Positions 21,113 through 34,921 of a DNA stretch of 64,000 nucleotides are shown piece after piece. The translations under genes were made by a program, and so were the position numbers. The DNA is from Whitmania pigra. Lineage: Eukaryota; Annelida; Clitellata; Hirudinida; Haemopidae. The stretch spans positions 2,101,001 through 2,165,000 of the forward strand of contig JAJTWR010000236.1 of the NCBI GenBank assembly GCA_021613335.1, read 5' to 3'. The notes beneath the pieces were generated by a model. It had not been told where the DNA came from, searched no databases, and saw nothing but the letters and a program-made list of their open reading frames with translations. Position 1 is the stretch's first letter, and the number at the start of each line of letters is the position of its first letter.

Positions 21113-23119
21113 GCGCTCTTTCCTCTAGGTCGGTCCGCTCGACCGCCACGTTCCCACTCTCTCGGTTTTGTCCTTCCTCGGACGATTGTTCGTTCGTCGA
21201 AGTTGTAGATTAAGCGACTGATTTCGTAAACTGATTAGCTGAAGGGTTTAAATCGTTCCGTCTATGGTTTTTATTTTATTTTTCTTTCGTTTTCCATTTC
21301 TAAGTGCCCTCCGTCGAAAAATTACAATTTTGATCAAACATCTTGTTCATCTTCAATTCGACCTGTATTTGTATTGTCCAGCATTCTATTTGTTGCCAGA
21401 CTGCTAGGACAGCAACAGAATCTTTGGTCGTTAGGCACGTTGGCATTCACAATGTTAAGGTTAGATGTTATCTTTAACATTCAAAATATGATAATTAGAT
21501 CATTAACATTCGGAGTCATTAACATTAACAATGGTTATCTCTTAGAGTGGTTAATGCTTACTTTTAATGCAGAATTTGTTCTTGCAAACCTGTTCGATTT
21601 CCACCTCAATGAAAATGTAACACGAATGTAGCATGATGCCCGGGGGCTGATTTCTTTTGCGATACTTGCATTTGTTTAAGCTTTCGTCATGTTGTCGTGT
21701 GATGTCACTGGGGCGTTTTCTCGTGAACGTGCAGTTTCAGTTTCGCATTGCATAGTGAGCGGCTAACTTAACTTGATTCGAATCTGGAGGTTTTGAGATT
21801 TTCCATCTTATTGTTTCTGCTGGTCCATTTTATCTGCAGAATATTGAAATAAGGGCGAAAACATCCTTATCTTGTGCTGCAACTTTGCAACGGCTACTGG
21901 GAATTGACATGGAGGTGAAGAATTTGTGTTTTTTGTGGTAGCTGATTTTTTTTTTTTTTTGAGAATTGCAAAATAAAAATGCTGAAAATTGGATTTCTTT
22001 TGCACTGCAACAACTTGTAACGACTGTATTATGCATTTATTGCCAGGCATGGCTATAGGCTTGAGTACACGTTGAAATCTTTGGATTGTAAATTACAATT
22101 AATTTCAACTTTCTTTTTTAATCTCACAATTCTTAAACCCCTTTCGACATTTCACTGTTCTTGATGCGATGTCACTTAATTTTTTTTATTTAACAATTTA
22201 AAAAAAAATTAAATTCTTCACATTTTTTAAAATATTGTAGTTGGTCTGCTGAGATTTTTAATTTTTCATAATTTTCTCTCAATTCCTTTTTATTCTTTTT
22301 AGAAAGTCTAGTTAAAGTTAGTGGCAATTAGATTTACCACAATCGCATATTTATTTTGACTCACGGCGGCGTCTGGGTTTGTGGTGATCACTGCCACTGT
22401 TTAGCATGTTAGGAGATATTCTAGATTCTGGTGATACAATATCTCGTCTGCTACGTGGGAAATTTTCGCGCTCGTTTTTAGTTGTAAGAAAGCGAATCCT
22501 GACAAGGTTAAGAAGCGATGCATTTAGTTTGTTGATTTAACCATGGCTCAGTCTTTGTGGAGTAGAAAGGATCTTCTTTTATTTCATACTTCGTCTATAA
22601 TTTTTTTGAAGGGAAATTACGGTTACAAGGACAGTATGGTATAATAAATAAATATATCTAAGATTCGTTTGGTTACAATAACTTATTCGCATCCAGACCA
22701 AGGATTTGGTGAGAGTCATTGCAGTTACGAATAACTGTAGTTATTAAACGCTTTGTAAAACAACAAAAACAGTAACTTATTCGCATCCAGACCAAGGAGC
22801 AAGACATGCGTTCAAAAATATAAATCAATTACTAAAATAATAACTAAACGTAAATAACTAAATGCGAGTCCGACACGAACGAGGAAAAACTCGGTCGAAA
22901 GGACTGCCTTCGTGAGTCGAGAGGCTTCATTTGGTTACCTTCGGTCGTCGATTTCTGTAAAATTGAAATAATAATAATCATGATAAAGTTCAAGGTTATA
23001 AAATTTTGAGGAAGTGAAGCTGCCTTAAATCGCGGAGGGATATTTATGAGCGACATGAATAACGCAGAGATGCCATATCAACGATAGAAAAAACGGCAAA
23101 AAATAATATGTGGAGCATG
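21113..23119. other. GOPC 3' flank and intergenic
   Basis: No gene supported. Contains an 85-codon frame (21374-21631) without recognisable features. A 26-bp direct repeat lies at 22679-22704 and 22773-22798. Confidence 0.6.
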
Positions 23120-26100
23120 CTAGTGAAATCGATATGCTTGATATACATACATGCATACATTCATCGTATTCCTTTGACCCACACGTGATTTATTAATCGA
23201 ATAAGTGAACCGACCGTGATGTACGTCATCGTGATTGTCCTCTACTTGAACCCTTGAGAAGAGGGAGCCACAACTACCCAAAACCCTCTGGTGGTCCACA
23301 TCGACAGTGCACTCGTAGATTCCACTCTGGAAAACGGGCATCCTGGCACTGTTCCAACCGCTGATAGACACCCGGCTCTGGTTCCTGAAAGACCAGGTAA
23401 CATTCATGGGCGGTTCAGCAGTGACACTGCACATGAGCTCTTTGCCCTGTCCGTATGGCCTTTCCCAGTTCAGTTTCGATACCGTCATGACGCCTGGACA
23501 TTCTGTTGGTAGATGTAACCGAGAGATCAACTAAAGTGTATGCCATGGATGGTAGGTTATGTAGACTGTGTAGACGATATCTACCCTAATATACTTAGAC
23601 TAAATTCACGACAGCTATTCGATACCGAGAACTTGAATTTCGTATGTCTTCTCGATGCTTCTGAGGCTGTCGACGCAAGTGTAGTTTCCGGCATGAGTCA
23701 TGGTGGCCCTGTGAAAGACCAGCTGAGAGAGGGAGGCAGTACTGTAGTCGTGGACTGGATAGAATGTGGAGATGTTGGAACATTCCACTGCCTCGTGGAG
23801 TGCGCAGTCGACTATCGGCAGATTGAAAGACAAAGTAGGCTGCCTCCAGTTTCTAAACCACTTCCAGTTGGTGTTACGGAGATGGTGGGAACTGCACTTG
23901 ATGGTGAAGGACTTACCACGGAGGGCTCCGATTTTGACAACCCTTGACCTCGGGATGGATTGCACTGGCGGGAAAATAAACTTTGAAATTGATGTTTAAT
24001 TTTAAGGGTTTGGAAAGTATCGTCGGTTAGAAAAAAGTTTCAATTTCACATGTGGCTTATGCTTTAAATTATGCCATATGAGTTTGCATCTAGTCATCTT
24101 ATGAAAGCCTTCCTGAAATTTTACTATAACACATCCAGCTATAGAGTTGTAGTGTCAAAAATTCATCATAAAAAAATCGATTTTAAATATAACATTTTAA
24201 ATTACTTTCAAATTACCTTGATCTATACGAATGGTCGCATACTGAACTGAGCAGATGCCCAATATCGGATGGCTGGCTCTCTCGGTCCTGCACCTATAAT
24301 CGCCCGTATCCTGCACCATGAGGCTGGCAAAATTGGGACCAGTGATGAAATGGTTGATGGTGTTACGGGCCTCCCAAGTCACGTTTACCGGCGGTTGGGC
24401 CGACGCGACACAGTTCAGAATGCCTCCCCTTTGGATGGAGTTTCGGGACATGTTGCCACTGATTTTCAGACTATCGGGACAGTCTTAGGGAAAAAGACAA
24501 TACCAGCTTGTAAATGAATGTTGGTCGGATTTCAATAGTAATATATATATATAATTAAATGCATTAATTAATTCATGAAATGTCAAATTTGTACTTATTA
24601 TTAAGCCATTATTTCGTCAGACATGAAATCTATTAATAAGTTAACCTCATTACTTAACAAATAAATATTCTATTCTCCATACTAAAAAGGAAATTAAAAC
24701 TAACAAAATGCATTGGCAAAGAAAGTAAAATTGACTCTTTCTCCGTAAAATTGGAAACCGGACGGCAATTCAATGTGACACGCGTAGGACCTTGATCTAA
24801 GCATGAGAACTCTGTAAGTGTAGGTGAGTCCATCCCTTGAAGTATTGTACAGAGTGGCATCTGTGACAATCAGCTTGAGACTGGAATCGATCCCCGAACT
24901 TATGTAGAATTTAATTCCACAGGAGATGTAAACCCACTGGTTTTTTCTGAACTCTAAAGTCGAGTTATTTTCCACTTCTCTGCCATCTATCTTAACTTCA
25001 GGTGGTGTATTGTCTGGGTATGTAAAAGTGGAAAGCAATGGTGACAGTTTTGACATGTTAAAATTTAAGTTATTATTATGATATATTTATTAAATCAATG
25101 GTCAATGGTGAATCAGTTACAGTTGTGTCCAGACAAGATTCGAAAACGACACCTTTCAATCAAACATTCTTCAATCATCTTATAAAAACAGCCTTTGATT
25201 GAAACCACTCACAATCCAAAACTCAGATTCTTTACCTAACACTATAATTTCGAACGACTTCTGCACCGTCAAGAGACTGTCGACACAAGAGTATTTCCCC
25301 GACGAGGAATATTCCAGAGATGGAAAGACGAGTAGACTATACAGCCTGGTGCTGTAGTCTTCTAGGTGAACTGAGGAGGCAAGATTATCGCATCTACCTT
25401 CCTGTATCATGTGGCAATCAACGATTGGAATTGCAATGGCCTGGGAGTCAAGATCCACGTTCTTGTACCATTTCCAGTTGTCGTTAGAGTCGAACGCCGA
25501 CACGCAGGACAGGACTAGAGGTTCGCCCTGATTAGCCGCGTACTTGATTACGTGCCTCTGATAGTCGGCCTGCGATTGGGTATCTAAGAAATGTAAAAAT
25601 AATACAAGATTTTTTTTGTCTTTATTTTAATTAAATAATAAAGTGATTGTACCTATAATTTAAGCATTATAAGGTAAAAGTTAAATATCATGCTATAATA
25701 TTTTGATTGTAAAAGTATTTCTGATTATAATAAGTTTTATAATAATTATTATAACTGTTTCACAATGATTATAATGGTATTCAGTGTTTGGGATCGAGTA
25801 CATCGAATATTTTAGTATGATTACAGCTAGGCCACAACTTAACGTCTACTGCATTAAACATTTGCCCCGCCACCACTTTTAGCCAGTCAATTATTAAATT
25901 AATATCTCACAATCTCTTCACTTCAACAACTATATATCAAACTACATATGGTTTATCACACAGACATTAGTTTCCTTAAACCACTATAAATAAAGGTTAT
26001 GTTATTCAGTTGAGTACTTCCCATACCATTTACCACGATGGTAATCTTCGCTGGCCTAAGGGGTGACCAATCACTGCCTGGGAAGCGGGCATTGCATGTG

Positions 26101-28275
26101 AATTCCTTGGACTTTATGGCATACGTAACGAACGTGTAGGATAACGTGTGACCGTATCGTCTGCGGCCAGAAAAAGCCGCACCGTCCAATGAGAGGATGG
26201 GGTAGTGATCGTCCCATGGTGTCGTAGAAATGTCGAGGGAACAAATAAGGAAGACCCTGGCTCCATCTGGTACCAGGTAATACTGGCCATCTTCTTTGTC
26301 GTAGGATTCGAATGACTTCTCTAAAGAGATTGTACCCCCTGAAAATGGGCTTCATTGTTAAATATTTGGATATGCTTTATTTGAGGTATGGAGCTTCAGT
26401 AAAATGGATTTTATGGATTAAATATAATAAATTATTTAGTCAAATATTAATATCTATTATCGGTATATATTGTAGACTATTTTTATATCTATTCTAAGTA
26501 GATAAAATGAGATGTAATAACATACACATTATAATTACTCAATTCACATTTACGCTATATTTAATTGCTTTGTGCGAAAATTATTTACATTTTAACCACA
26601 ATTAGCCCGAAAGTTTGATTTACAGGCATGAAGATCGAATATCTTCAGCTTTGAAATAGTGTAAGGTTGAATACTACAAGCCCGTTATTCTGTAATTTGA
26701 GATAGATGGATGGAGTTTGCATGCACCATTTATCTTTTTTAAGCTTCAATCTAGTTTCTATTTACTGTTTATATGGTTTATTATTTTTAAATAATGTAAA
26801 AAAATTGTTTCTCAGAAAAATCTTGAAAGTTTGGAAGTAAAAAGTTAGTTTTTATTATTGAGCCTAATTAATTATGGCAAATTATCATTAAAATGTAAAA
26901 CAATATTATCTAAGCCATTATATATTATATCAATAATTATAATCATTAAAATCGATTATTTGTAATATACAAATTGTCGTAGTCTCTGTTTGATTTCATT
27001 AAAATCCTAAAATTGAAAACGAAATTATTTCAAACTCACCGGTGACTATCAGATTGTGCGACATAATAATCCTGTCGTCTTCATCGATACAACTGTACGT
27101 TCCGGCATCGTTGTACTGAACCCTCGTCATATTGACCGACAGTTCATTCAAGATGTACCTCATCCTTAGCCTCCGATTGCTGTCATTGGCAGGGACTTGA
27201 GGCCCTGCCCAGATGAGAACATCCTGGGCTATTGCAGGTCTGAATTTCGAAGTGTAGATCATCTTTCTTTGGGGTACGTGCAAGGAGGAATTGGAGGCTT
27301 GGAAGTGACACCACAAGTGGGCTGTGCCCCCCTTTATGACAATGGAGTCTAGGGTCTCTTGAGATGAAACAGACGACACTGCAAAGATATTTGCAATAAC
27401 GGCATGATTATTGAAGCCGTTCTACACATTGCAAACATTGATTTCACAAAAGGCCTTTGAGATAAATTCTAACATGATTAAGTGTTATTAATTATATAAA
27501 TTGGAACATGGATAATTGCAATAAAATGTATAATTATTATATATTTCCATGACAAACCTAGCATCGCCGTCATCATCATCATAGTCGTCGTTGACATCAA
27601 GCATCCACGAATTGACTCCATCCAACCTAGTGCATGGATTATTTCAAATGTATTTCTAACAACAACAATAATTATCTCTAACAGGGATCAAGACAGACAT
27701 ATAAATCCCTGTTCTTGTAGGAGGAGCTTATAATGATGGGTGTGACCAAGTGGAATTATACAAAACTCTTGCAAGCCAGCAGATATTATCGTATAATTTT
27801 AAAATGTTATTAATTTACAATGAATTTTAAATAATTACTAATGAACATCTTAAGTTACCAAGAAAAAGTAATTAATTGGTGTCAACTGATGAATGAAACA
27901 GCGGAAAATGTTTAAAAAAGATTTTTTTGACTTTGAAGTCCTTTGGCCAGATGTTATCTTCTACGAGTTCAAACATTCCACGTATATAAGAGTAAATAAA
28001 AACAAAAATAAAAAAAATTACTTACAAAATGTATCAGAGCTTTTAAAAATTGGTTTCTAAAAATCTGATATAGGTACGAACAAAAGTTTCGCCTTTTTCG
28101 ATATGGATTACATCGTATATAAATTATCCTTATTACAAATACTTAATATTAATATTGTTTTCTTATTATTACAGCTACATCACATAGCACTATATAAATA
28201 AAGTATATATTAATAAATCTTACCAAAAATAAGCATCATCATAACAAATGCAGCGATAACCACACGAAACTTCAT
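23120..28275 (-). CDS. Secreted seven-Ig-domain protein, gene C
   Basis: Eight exons on the minus strand: 28224-28275 (signal peptide MKFRVVIAAFVMMMLIFG), 27040-27378, 26036-26338, 25236-25583, 24705-25013, 24217-24483, 23626-23964, 23120-23502. All introns are phase 1 and the sum is 779 residues. Each later exon encodes one Ig-like domain with the paired Cys and, in most, the Trp (DAGTYSCID, NWKWYKN, VNVTWEARN, AGNYTCVD, IYECTVD). Domain order matches genes A and B exon for exon, but sequence is much diverged. There is no membrane segment or GPI-like tail. The C-terminal tail of about 40 residues (EDNHDDVHHGRF and onward) is absent from A and B. Likely a secreted adhesion or recognition molecule; function is inference. 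Confidence 0.85.
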
Positions 28276-28315
28276 CTTGAATTCCGGCGATGCTAGAACC
28301 CTAAATGAATACAGC

Positions 28316-28323
28316 CTTTTATA
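28316..28323 (-). promoter_or_regulatory. TATA box of Ig gene C
   Basis: TATAAAAG on the minus strand, about 40 bases before the ATG. The surrounding 5' flank is shared with gene B (33052-33059). Confidence 0.65.
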
Positions 28324-29080
28324 ACTCACTCATATTATTTCTTGTTCATGAACTAAGTACTTTCATCTCTTTCAATTTAACTCAGTTTGAGAACTTATTT
28401 ATTTATTTTATTTGTTTTTAAAAAATTGGGGTCAAAGGGCATTTTAAACTAGCCTCCAATGTTTAGACTAGACACAAAAACTCTTCTGGAATTTTGGCTA
28501 GGAGCAAAAAAAAAGTAATCTCTTTGCGAAATTTTGTCCCACCCTGTGAAAAAGAAGATGGGACACTATCTCTATGGGGGACCGAATTCCATATTTTTGC
28601 AACGCTATTGATAAAATTGTTATAAAATTGATTGATTACTGACTCACTAACAAAATTAATTTTCTATTATTTGGTGTAATCTTCTAAAGAACTATGGATG
28701 CATCTTCATGGTCATTTTTGTTTCAAAAAACCAGTACGACTTTTGATATAAATATACCCAACAAATAACGAAAGTCGCCTGGAAATTCCAAGAGTTTGTT
28801 TCTCATTTATCACAGTGGAATTTGAGACTTTATAAAAATGCAAGATAGTTAGTTATTAAGACATTTTTAAAGCAATGTGTATTCTTCATCGCTTTTTATA
28901 AAGCAATTTCCGAAATGAAATATATTTGGCCAAAACAACATAAAAAAAACAAATACAAGCATTTTTATAGTGTCACATTCACTTCTCAGCGACATGAAAA
29001 AGAAATTCTAACAATTATCTAACAAATAACTAACATAAAGTCTAATAACAATATTTGTTCACCACTGATCTTCAGATCAG

Positions 29081-32000
29081 TTATTTTTTTGGATAACTCT
29101 CGATTATCTCTATGAAAGACAGCTCTCCACACTTTCCCAAAAAGGAATGAGACGTCTGAGGAACAAAACATCTGTAAGATCCATTCTGAGTCACCACTAG
29201 CTTGACTAAGTTCAGTCCAACAGCCAATGGTTTGGGGTCATTGCCCAATGTCCAAGTAACATTGACAGCTGGGTTTGAAATTACGCTACAATTCAGCTCT
29301 GTTTCCCCTTTCACATTTTTCTTTGAAATCGCCAGTTTAGAGGGGCAAACTGGAATAAAATAATTAAAATCATTATGAAAGAACAAAATTGTATTTAATT
29401 TCTTTAGCTTCTGCGACAAAATTTGTTATTTCGCCATAACTTATATATAATTTTTATACCTTTCAATCGATAGTGGTTTATTAAATTTAATCGAGTGTAT
29501 TTAAATTAAATTGCTTACACTTTGTACGTAATGATTAAACATTAAGCCCTAATTGTATGGTTCTTCAAGAAATGACATAAATTACATTGAAAGACAGGCA
29601 ATCAGCATGTACTTGAAAATAGATTGTACTTCAACCCACCAAAGACATTAACTTTGAATGTCTTGATGACAGTTCTCAGACTATCAAAACATGTATAATT
29701 GCCAATATCTCCGAGATCAGCAGAAGGCAAGATTAGATGCGTGTCTGAGAAAGAACTGTAGTCTCGGAATCCTCCAGATTTAGAAATGTTAGAACATTCC
29801 ACATTCTCCTCTAGCAAGCAATCAACCAATGGATCCAAAACTGCGTTGGAATTTGGATTCCAATTTCTGATCCACTTCCAATTGTTGTTCTTGTGGTGGT
29901 GAGTGGTGCATTGGAGGGTCACGATTTTTCCGAGATGGACAATTTTCTGGATTTCCAGATATTGTCGAGGTACTACTGTAAATATATAGCAAAATAAATA
30001 ACTTTTATGTGAAAAATTTAGCTAATAGTACAAATGTATTTCCAATAATAGAAATATTATTTGCATTAATAATTAAGTTTTTAATTAATTGCTTTTATTC
30101 ATAATGGTGGTGCCTTGAAGAAATTATAATTTATCATAGAATTTTAACTTTCTAATAACTGCACCTTAACAACAATTACCGAGGTTTGGTTCAAAGGTTG
30201 CTTCTAAAGTTTGACAATGACCAAGGACTGTGTGGAAAGTTGGCTCTGTCTGACAGGTGTAGACCAATTTTTCATAGACTCTCAGATCAGCATAGTTTGG
30301 TCCAGTTTCCAGTTTCAGAACTTTGTTTGCAGCAGTCCAAGTAACATCTGCAGCAGGAATGGCAGATGTCTTGCAACTCAAAATGGTTCCACGTTCTAAG
30401 GTGCCATTCTCCATTTCTGAAGATATTTCCAGTTCCTCCGGACAGTCTATTGGTTAATTAATTAACTAGTAAATAACAGTGTTATATTATATAACTGTTA
30501 TTAATAGTATAATTGAAACATTGTTAAACTTACAAAACACATCAACATTAATGGTATAGTTGCTGAAATTTCCAATGACTTGATTATCATTTGGAATTTC
30601 AACAAAACAGATGATGGTTCCAGATTGGTTGATAACTGTTTCATAGGTGTAGACCAAGTATGCACCAGCCACACTATGATTTACATACTGAGCATTCTCA
30701 ACCATCAGTTTAGGGTGGTATCTCCCCTCTTCATCCTCAGTGGATGCCACCATAATGGAACACGTAATAGTGGCTGTGGTACCCCGTTTGATTTCAAATG
30801 TGCCGTTGTTCTCAATCAGATGATCATTGATCGTCATGTTTCTAAGTATTCCATCTGATGAGAACAATTTTGAAGTTATGTTCATTAATGTGACATACTA
30901 TGTCTGCCCTTATTTAATCTAAGAATTGTTCATAACAATTGTCATAATAATAAAGAAAATTTTGAAATATTCTAAAATCCTCCTGACAAGATTCTGGAAT
31001 TTATTGTTCTATTTAGTCATTTAATTTTTATATCAAGTTACTTTTGTTTAGTCGCTTTTGTTACATTATTTTTTTTATTGTGATTATAAGTTTGATCAAA
31101 TGATTTTTCGTAACTTCTACCTACCCACAACCATGACATTAAACACTTTCTGCACTGTGAAGAGGTCATCTGCGCAAGTGTATGAACCAGTAGCGTCAAA
31201 AGAGATGTTAATAAACCTGAGATAAGTATAAACTTGAGTGCTGACATCCTCTATAAAGTGTTGGTTTGTCTGATTGAAACATTCTTCGGTTGAATTTTTA
31301 ACAATGCAGTTGATGATTGGAAAGCTCAATTGGTTTCCATAATAAAGTTTTTCCTTGAACCATTTCCATTGCTTGTTTGTTGGCTGAAGGGAAAAGCAGG
31401 ACAAAATGAGAGAGGGATCTCCATGCCTGATGACAATATTTTGATCTTCTTGTTTAACATCTAAAAATTAAAATTAATTATATATATAACTATATAATTA
31501 TATCAATTAAAATATAAAATTGTTAAAACAAATTAATTAATTTCAATGACAAGATTGATTGAGCAACAAGTCAACTTTATTACTCATTTTTCACTCACCA
31601 TCCTACAATTAAACAAAAACGATATGCAATAAGTTCACCTTTCAAAACAAGTGATACAGGTGGAGATTCTAGATAAATTCCAAATGGAAGCTTGACCTTG
31701 CACACGAAACTTCTTGACCTGTTGCTTGTTACAGCAAACTTTCTTTTTACAGTTGATCCCTCTTCGATTGTATCTAATCCAACAGCTCCTTCAACCTCAA
31801 GGATGCCAATTTCATTAGGCCAAGGATGTGAGGATAACTCAAATGAACACTCCAATATGGTGCTGTTGTCATTTAGCAGAGAGTGTCTTTTTCCAGTACT
31901 ATTTATTGACAAATTCACTTCTCTTCCTGATTAATTAGAGTAAATTGTGTGAATGTTAAATATCTTAATAAGAGAATACTCATAAACATATTATATAATA

Positions 32001-33011
32001 AAACATTTTTGGCGTAATGGTGGTATGAAGCAATTAATTCAAATAATAATTACTAAAAAAGAGTTTCTCTTCTAAGATTAAATACTTTACAAACATAGAA
32101 AACAAATCTGACACTTTACCGATGACTACGACAATGTGATTTGAAAATTCTCTGTCATAATGACACGAGTAACTCCCAGCATCATTCAATTGCAGATTCA
32201 AAATGGATAAGGTTAAACGTGATGAATCTGAAATGAATTTGAATCTTCCACTGGCATGGTAATATTCAGTGTTTGATGACCAAGTTCTTGGCCAAATTTG
32301 TGCCTTGGAGCTGGAGCTGAAGGTTCGACTGACAAACATAGAAATTTCGCGATTGTAGTAACGATGTTCGATGAATGTGCAGTTTAGCTCTATTTTGTCT
32401 CCCTTTCTGACTACATGAATCTCAGAGTCAGCTTTTGCTGTGGCATAAAAAGGAAGTTATTTTAGTAATAATTTTTTAAATGTTAACAAAATTTACCAAG
32501 AATTGGCCTTTATTTTGACATATTTGCTATAGGCAGCCATTGATATATAGTGATAAGTACATTATCGAATTTCATCAATCTTTTGAATTTCCTGCATCGA
32601 CATCTTTTACAAAAATTCCAATAAATATTCAGTTGAAACCGCTGCCAGAAAAGCAGCATTTTGCTGTTATAACCTTCATAATCATACAACTATCATTTTT
32701 ATTATATTTAATAATTATTATAATTAAATGTTATGCATTTGTAGTTATTATAAATATTGATAACAAATCAATACATATTGCTTTCTGATTATTACTATTG
32801 CCTCATATTAATATTATTCCTGTATTAATTAAACGTCTCTGAAGTTATGCCTTATAAATTAAGTGTTATTATTACTAACACTTCATATTAATATTGTTTT
32901 CTTATAATTACAGCTACATCACATAGCACTATACAAATGAAAAACATAATTATAAATCTTACCAAAAATAAGCATCATAACAAATGTAACGATAACTGCG
33001 CGAAACTTCAT
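29081..33011 (-). CDS. Secreted seven-Ig-domain protein, gene B
   Basis: Eight exons: 32963-33011 (signal peptide MKFRAVIVTFVMMLIFG), 32120-32431, 31639-31926, 31125-31460, 30534-30854, 30180-30446, 29640-29975, 29081-29349. All are phase 1, giving 725 residues. Domain signatures in order: V-like DAGSYSCHYD; FVCKVKLPFG; KQWKWFKEKL with TGSYTCADD; ITCSIMVAST; PAADVTWTAAN with VYTCQTE; NNNWKWIRNW with GNYTCFD; and VNVTWTLGND with GSYRCFV. It stops straight after the last domain (ESYPKK), so it is predicted secreted. Many N-glycosylation sequons. Close paralogue of gene A. Confidence 0.87.
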
Positions 33012-33051
33012 CTTGAATTCCGGTGATGCTAGAGCCCTAAATGAATACAGC

Positions 33052-33059
33052 CTTTTATA
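33052..33059 (-). promoter_or_regulatory. TATA box of Ig gene B
   Basis: TATAAAAG on the minus strand about 40 bases upstream of the ATG, within a 5' flank shared with gene C. Confidence 0.65.
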
Positions 33060-33440
33060 ACTCAATCATATTATTTTTAGTTCATGCACTTTGTACTCTC
33101 GCGCTTTCCACATTCAGCTCAAATCTTATAAAATTGATTGATTACTAACTTGCCAACAAAACAAATTTTCTATAATTTGTTATTATCTGCTAATAAACTA
33201 TTTACTTCGATACATTTTGCGGTCATTTTTTCACAATAGGACTGGTTTATGGTGTGATAACAGCCAGCCGATACCGAAAGTATGGAAATTCCAGAATGTG
33301 TTCTCAATTACTTAGCTTTCACATGGGTTCGCAGTGGAGTTTGAAACTTTATAAAAAATGCAATGACGTCGATATTTTTTAGTTATTAAGACAGTTTTAA
33401 AGCACTGTGTATTCTTCATCGCTTTTTATAAAGCAATGTA

Positions 33441-34153
33441 CGGTGTCCGGTCATAACAGCCCGGCGACAAAATAGCTCCGACAAATCAGCCCTGTCAAAA
33501 TAGCCCAGGACAAAATAGCCCCGTCATTATAGCCCGGTTACAAAATAGCCCAGGACAAAATAGCCCCGTCAAAACAGCCCCGACAAAACAGCCCCGTCAT
33601 TATAGCCCGGTGACAAAATAGCCCAGGGCGGAAAAATTCCGTCAAAATAGCCCGGCGACAAAATAGCCCAGGATAAAATAGCCCCGTCAAAACACCCCCG
33701 TCAATGTATTTAAAATAATTTTGTGAGTGAATACATTAACCAATAACTGGTTCCAAGTTTAATTCAAAATTAGGGGTTTGAAAATTTATCGTCTAAAATA
33801 TTATTAGGATTCCGTCTACTTCCTCACTTTACATGGACTTTTCAAGTTGGTATTTAATATAAATTATCCTCACCTTATCATCACGTTATGTGGACATGTA
33901 ACAAATCCAAAAAGAACCAATTCTAGCGCTATTTTGACGGGGCTGTATTGACGGGGGCTATTTTGTCGCCGGGCTATACTGACGGGGCCATTTTGACGGG
34001 GCTGTTTTGACGGGGCTATTTTGTCATCGGGTTGTATTGACGAGGCTGTTTTGACGGGGCTATTTTGTCTTGGGCTATTTTGACGCCGGACTGTTTTGAC
34101 GGGGCTGTTTTGTCGGGGCTATTTTGTCGCTGGGCTGTTATGACGGGGTGCCG
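33441..34153. mobile_element. Foldback DNA transposon with repeat-array arms
   Basis: The left arm (33441 to about 33715) is an irregular array of short units of the type ACAAAATAGCCC-CGTCAAAACAGCCC. The right arm (about 33925-34153) is the same array inverted, around a spacer of about 200 bases with no coding frame. The two ends match as inverted repeats over about 22 bases (shared core GTCATAACAGCCC, outer bases CGG..CC). CAATGTA flanks both ends (33434-33440 and 34154-34160), a 7-8 bp target duplication. No transposase is present, so it is non-autonomous. Confidence 0.8.
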
Positions 34154-34748
34154 CAATGTACATATGTAAGACCAATACTTGAATATGGCTCCCCAGTCTG
34201 GAATCCACACCACAAATATTTAATTGACAAAATAGAAAATGTGCAAAGACGATTCACTAAGTCAATTCCATCCGTAGCATCTTATACGTATATGGAAAGA
34301 TTAAGGTTGCTCAAGCTACCAACCTTGGAGAGGCGGCGACTTCTGGCTGATTTGACGCTTGGCTTCAGAATATTACATGGCTTTACGAACACCTTTTTAA
34401 TACATTCCCTCCTTGCACAAAACTACACAGGAACAAGAGGACATTATCTCAAACTTAAGCAAAGTAATTATTCAATACACAGTGTTAAATACTCCTTTTG
34501 TAATAGAATTGTAAAGCCATGGAACGCATTGCCAGGTGATGTCGTTTAATCAACTACGGTCTCCCGTTTCAACTCAATAATAAGTGACTTAGATATTTAA
34601 ATTACATTTAATTTATTTGCTGCCCCTGTACAAACCGATCAATGCCTTTTGTTGTTTGTTGTTGTTTGTTTTCGCGATTGTGTTATTGGTCCAATTGGGC
34701 CCTTCAATTGCATCTTATAAATAAAATAAAAAATAAAACAAATAAAAA
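34154..34748 (+). mobile_element. 5'-truncated LINE (non-LTR retrotransposon) 3' end
   Basis: The open frame to 34549 ends a reverse-transcriptase ORF. CTYVRPILEYGSPVWNP, IENVQRRFTKSIPS and FCNRIVKPWNALPG are typical of the C-terminal part of CR1/Jockey-type ORF2. About 200 bases of 3' UTR follow, ending in an A-rich AAATAAAA-type tail at 34748. The empty site is visible beside gene B (28901-28910). The truncated LINE begins at about 33438, and the foldback element has since landed in its first bases. Dead copy. Confidence 0.82.
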
Positions 34749-34921
34749 TTTCCGAAATGAAATATATTTGGCCAAAACAATATAAAAAAACAAATACAAG
34801 CATTTTTATAGTGTCACATTCACTTCTCAGCGACATGAAAAAGAAATTCTAACAATTATCTAACAAATAACTAATATAAAGTCTAATAACAATATTTGTT
34901 CACCACTGATCTTCAGATCAG

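Noticed and set aside
24705..25013. Ig gene C exon 5 running into a stop (AFC*)
   Set aside because: The stop follows a GTTAGT donor that matches the splice position in genes A and B, so the frame is not broken.
33440..34160. CRISPR-like array of TAGCCC/CAGCCC units
   Set aside because: Units are short and irregular without regular spacers, arranged as inverted arms with terminal repeats and a target duplication, so this is a foldback transposon.
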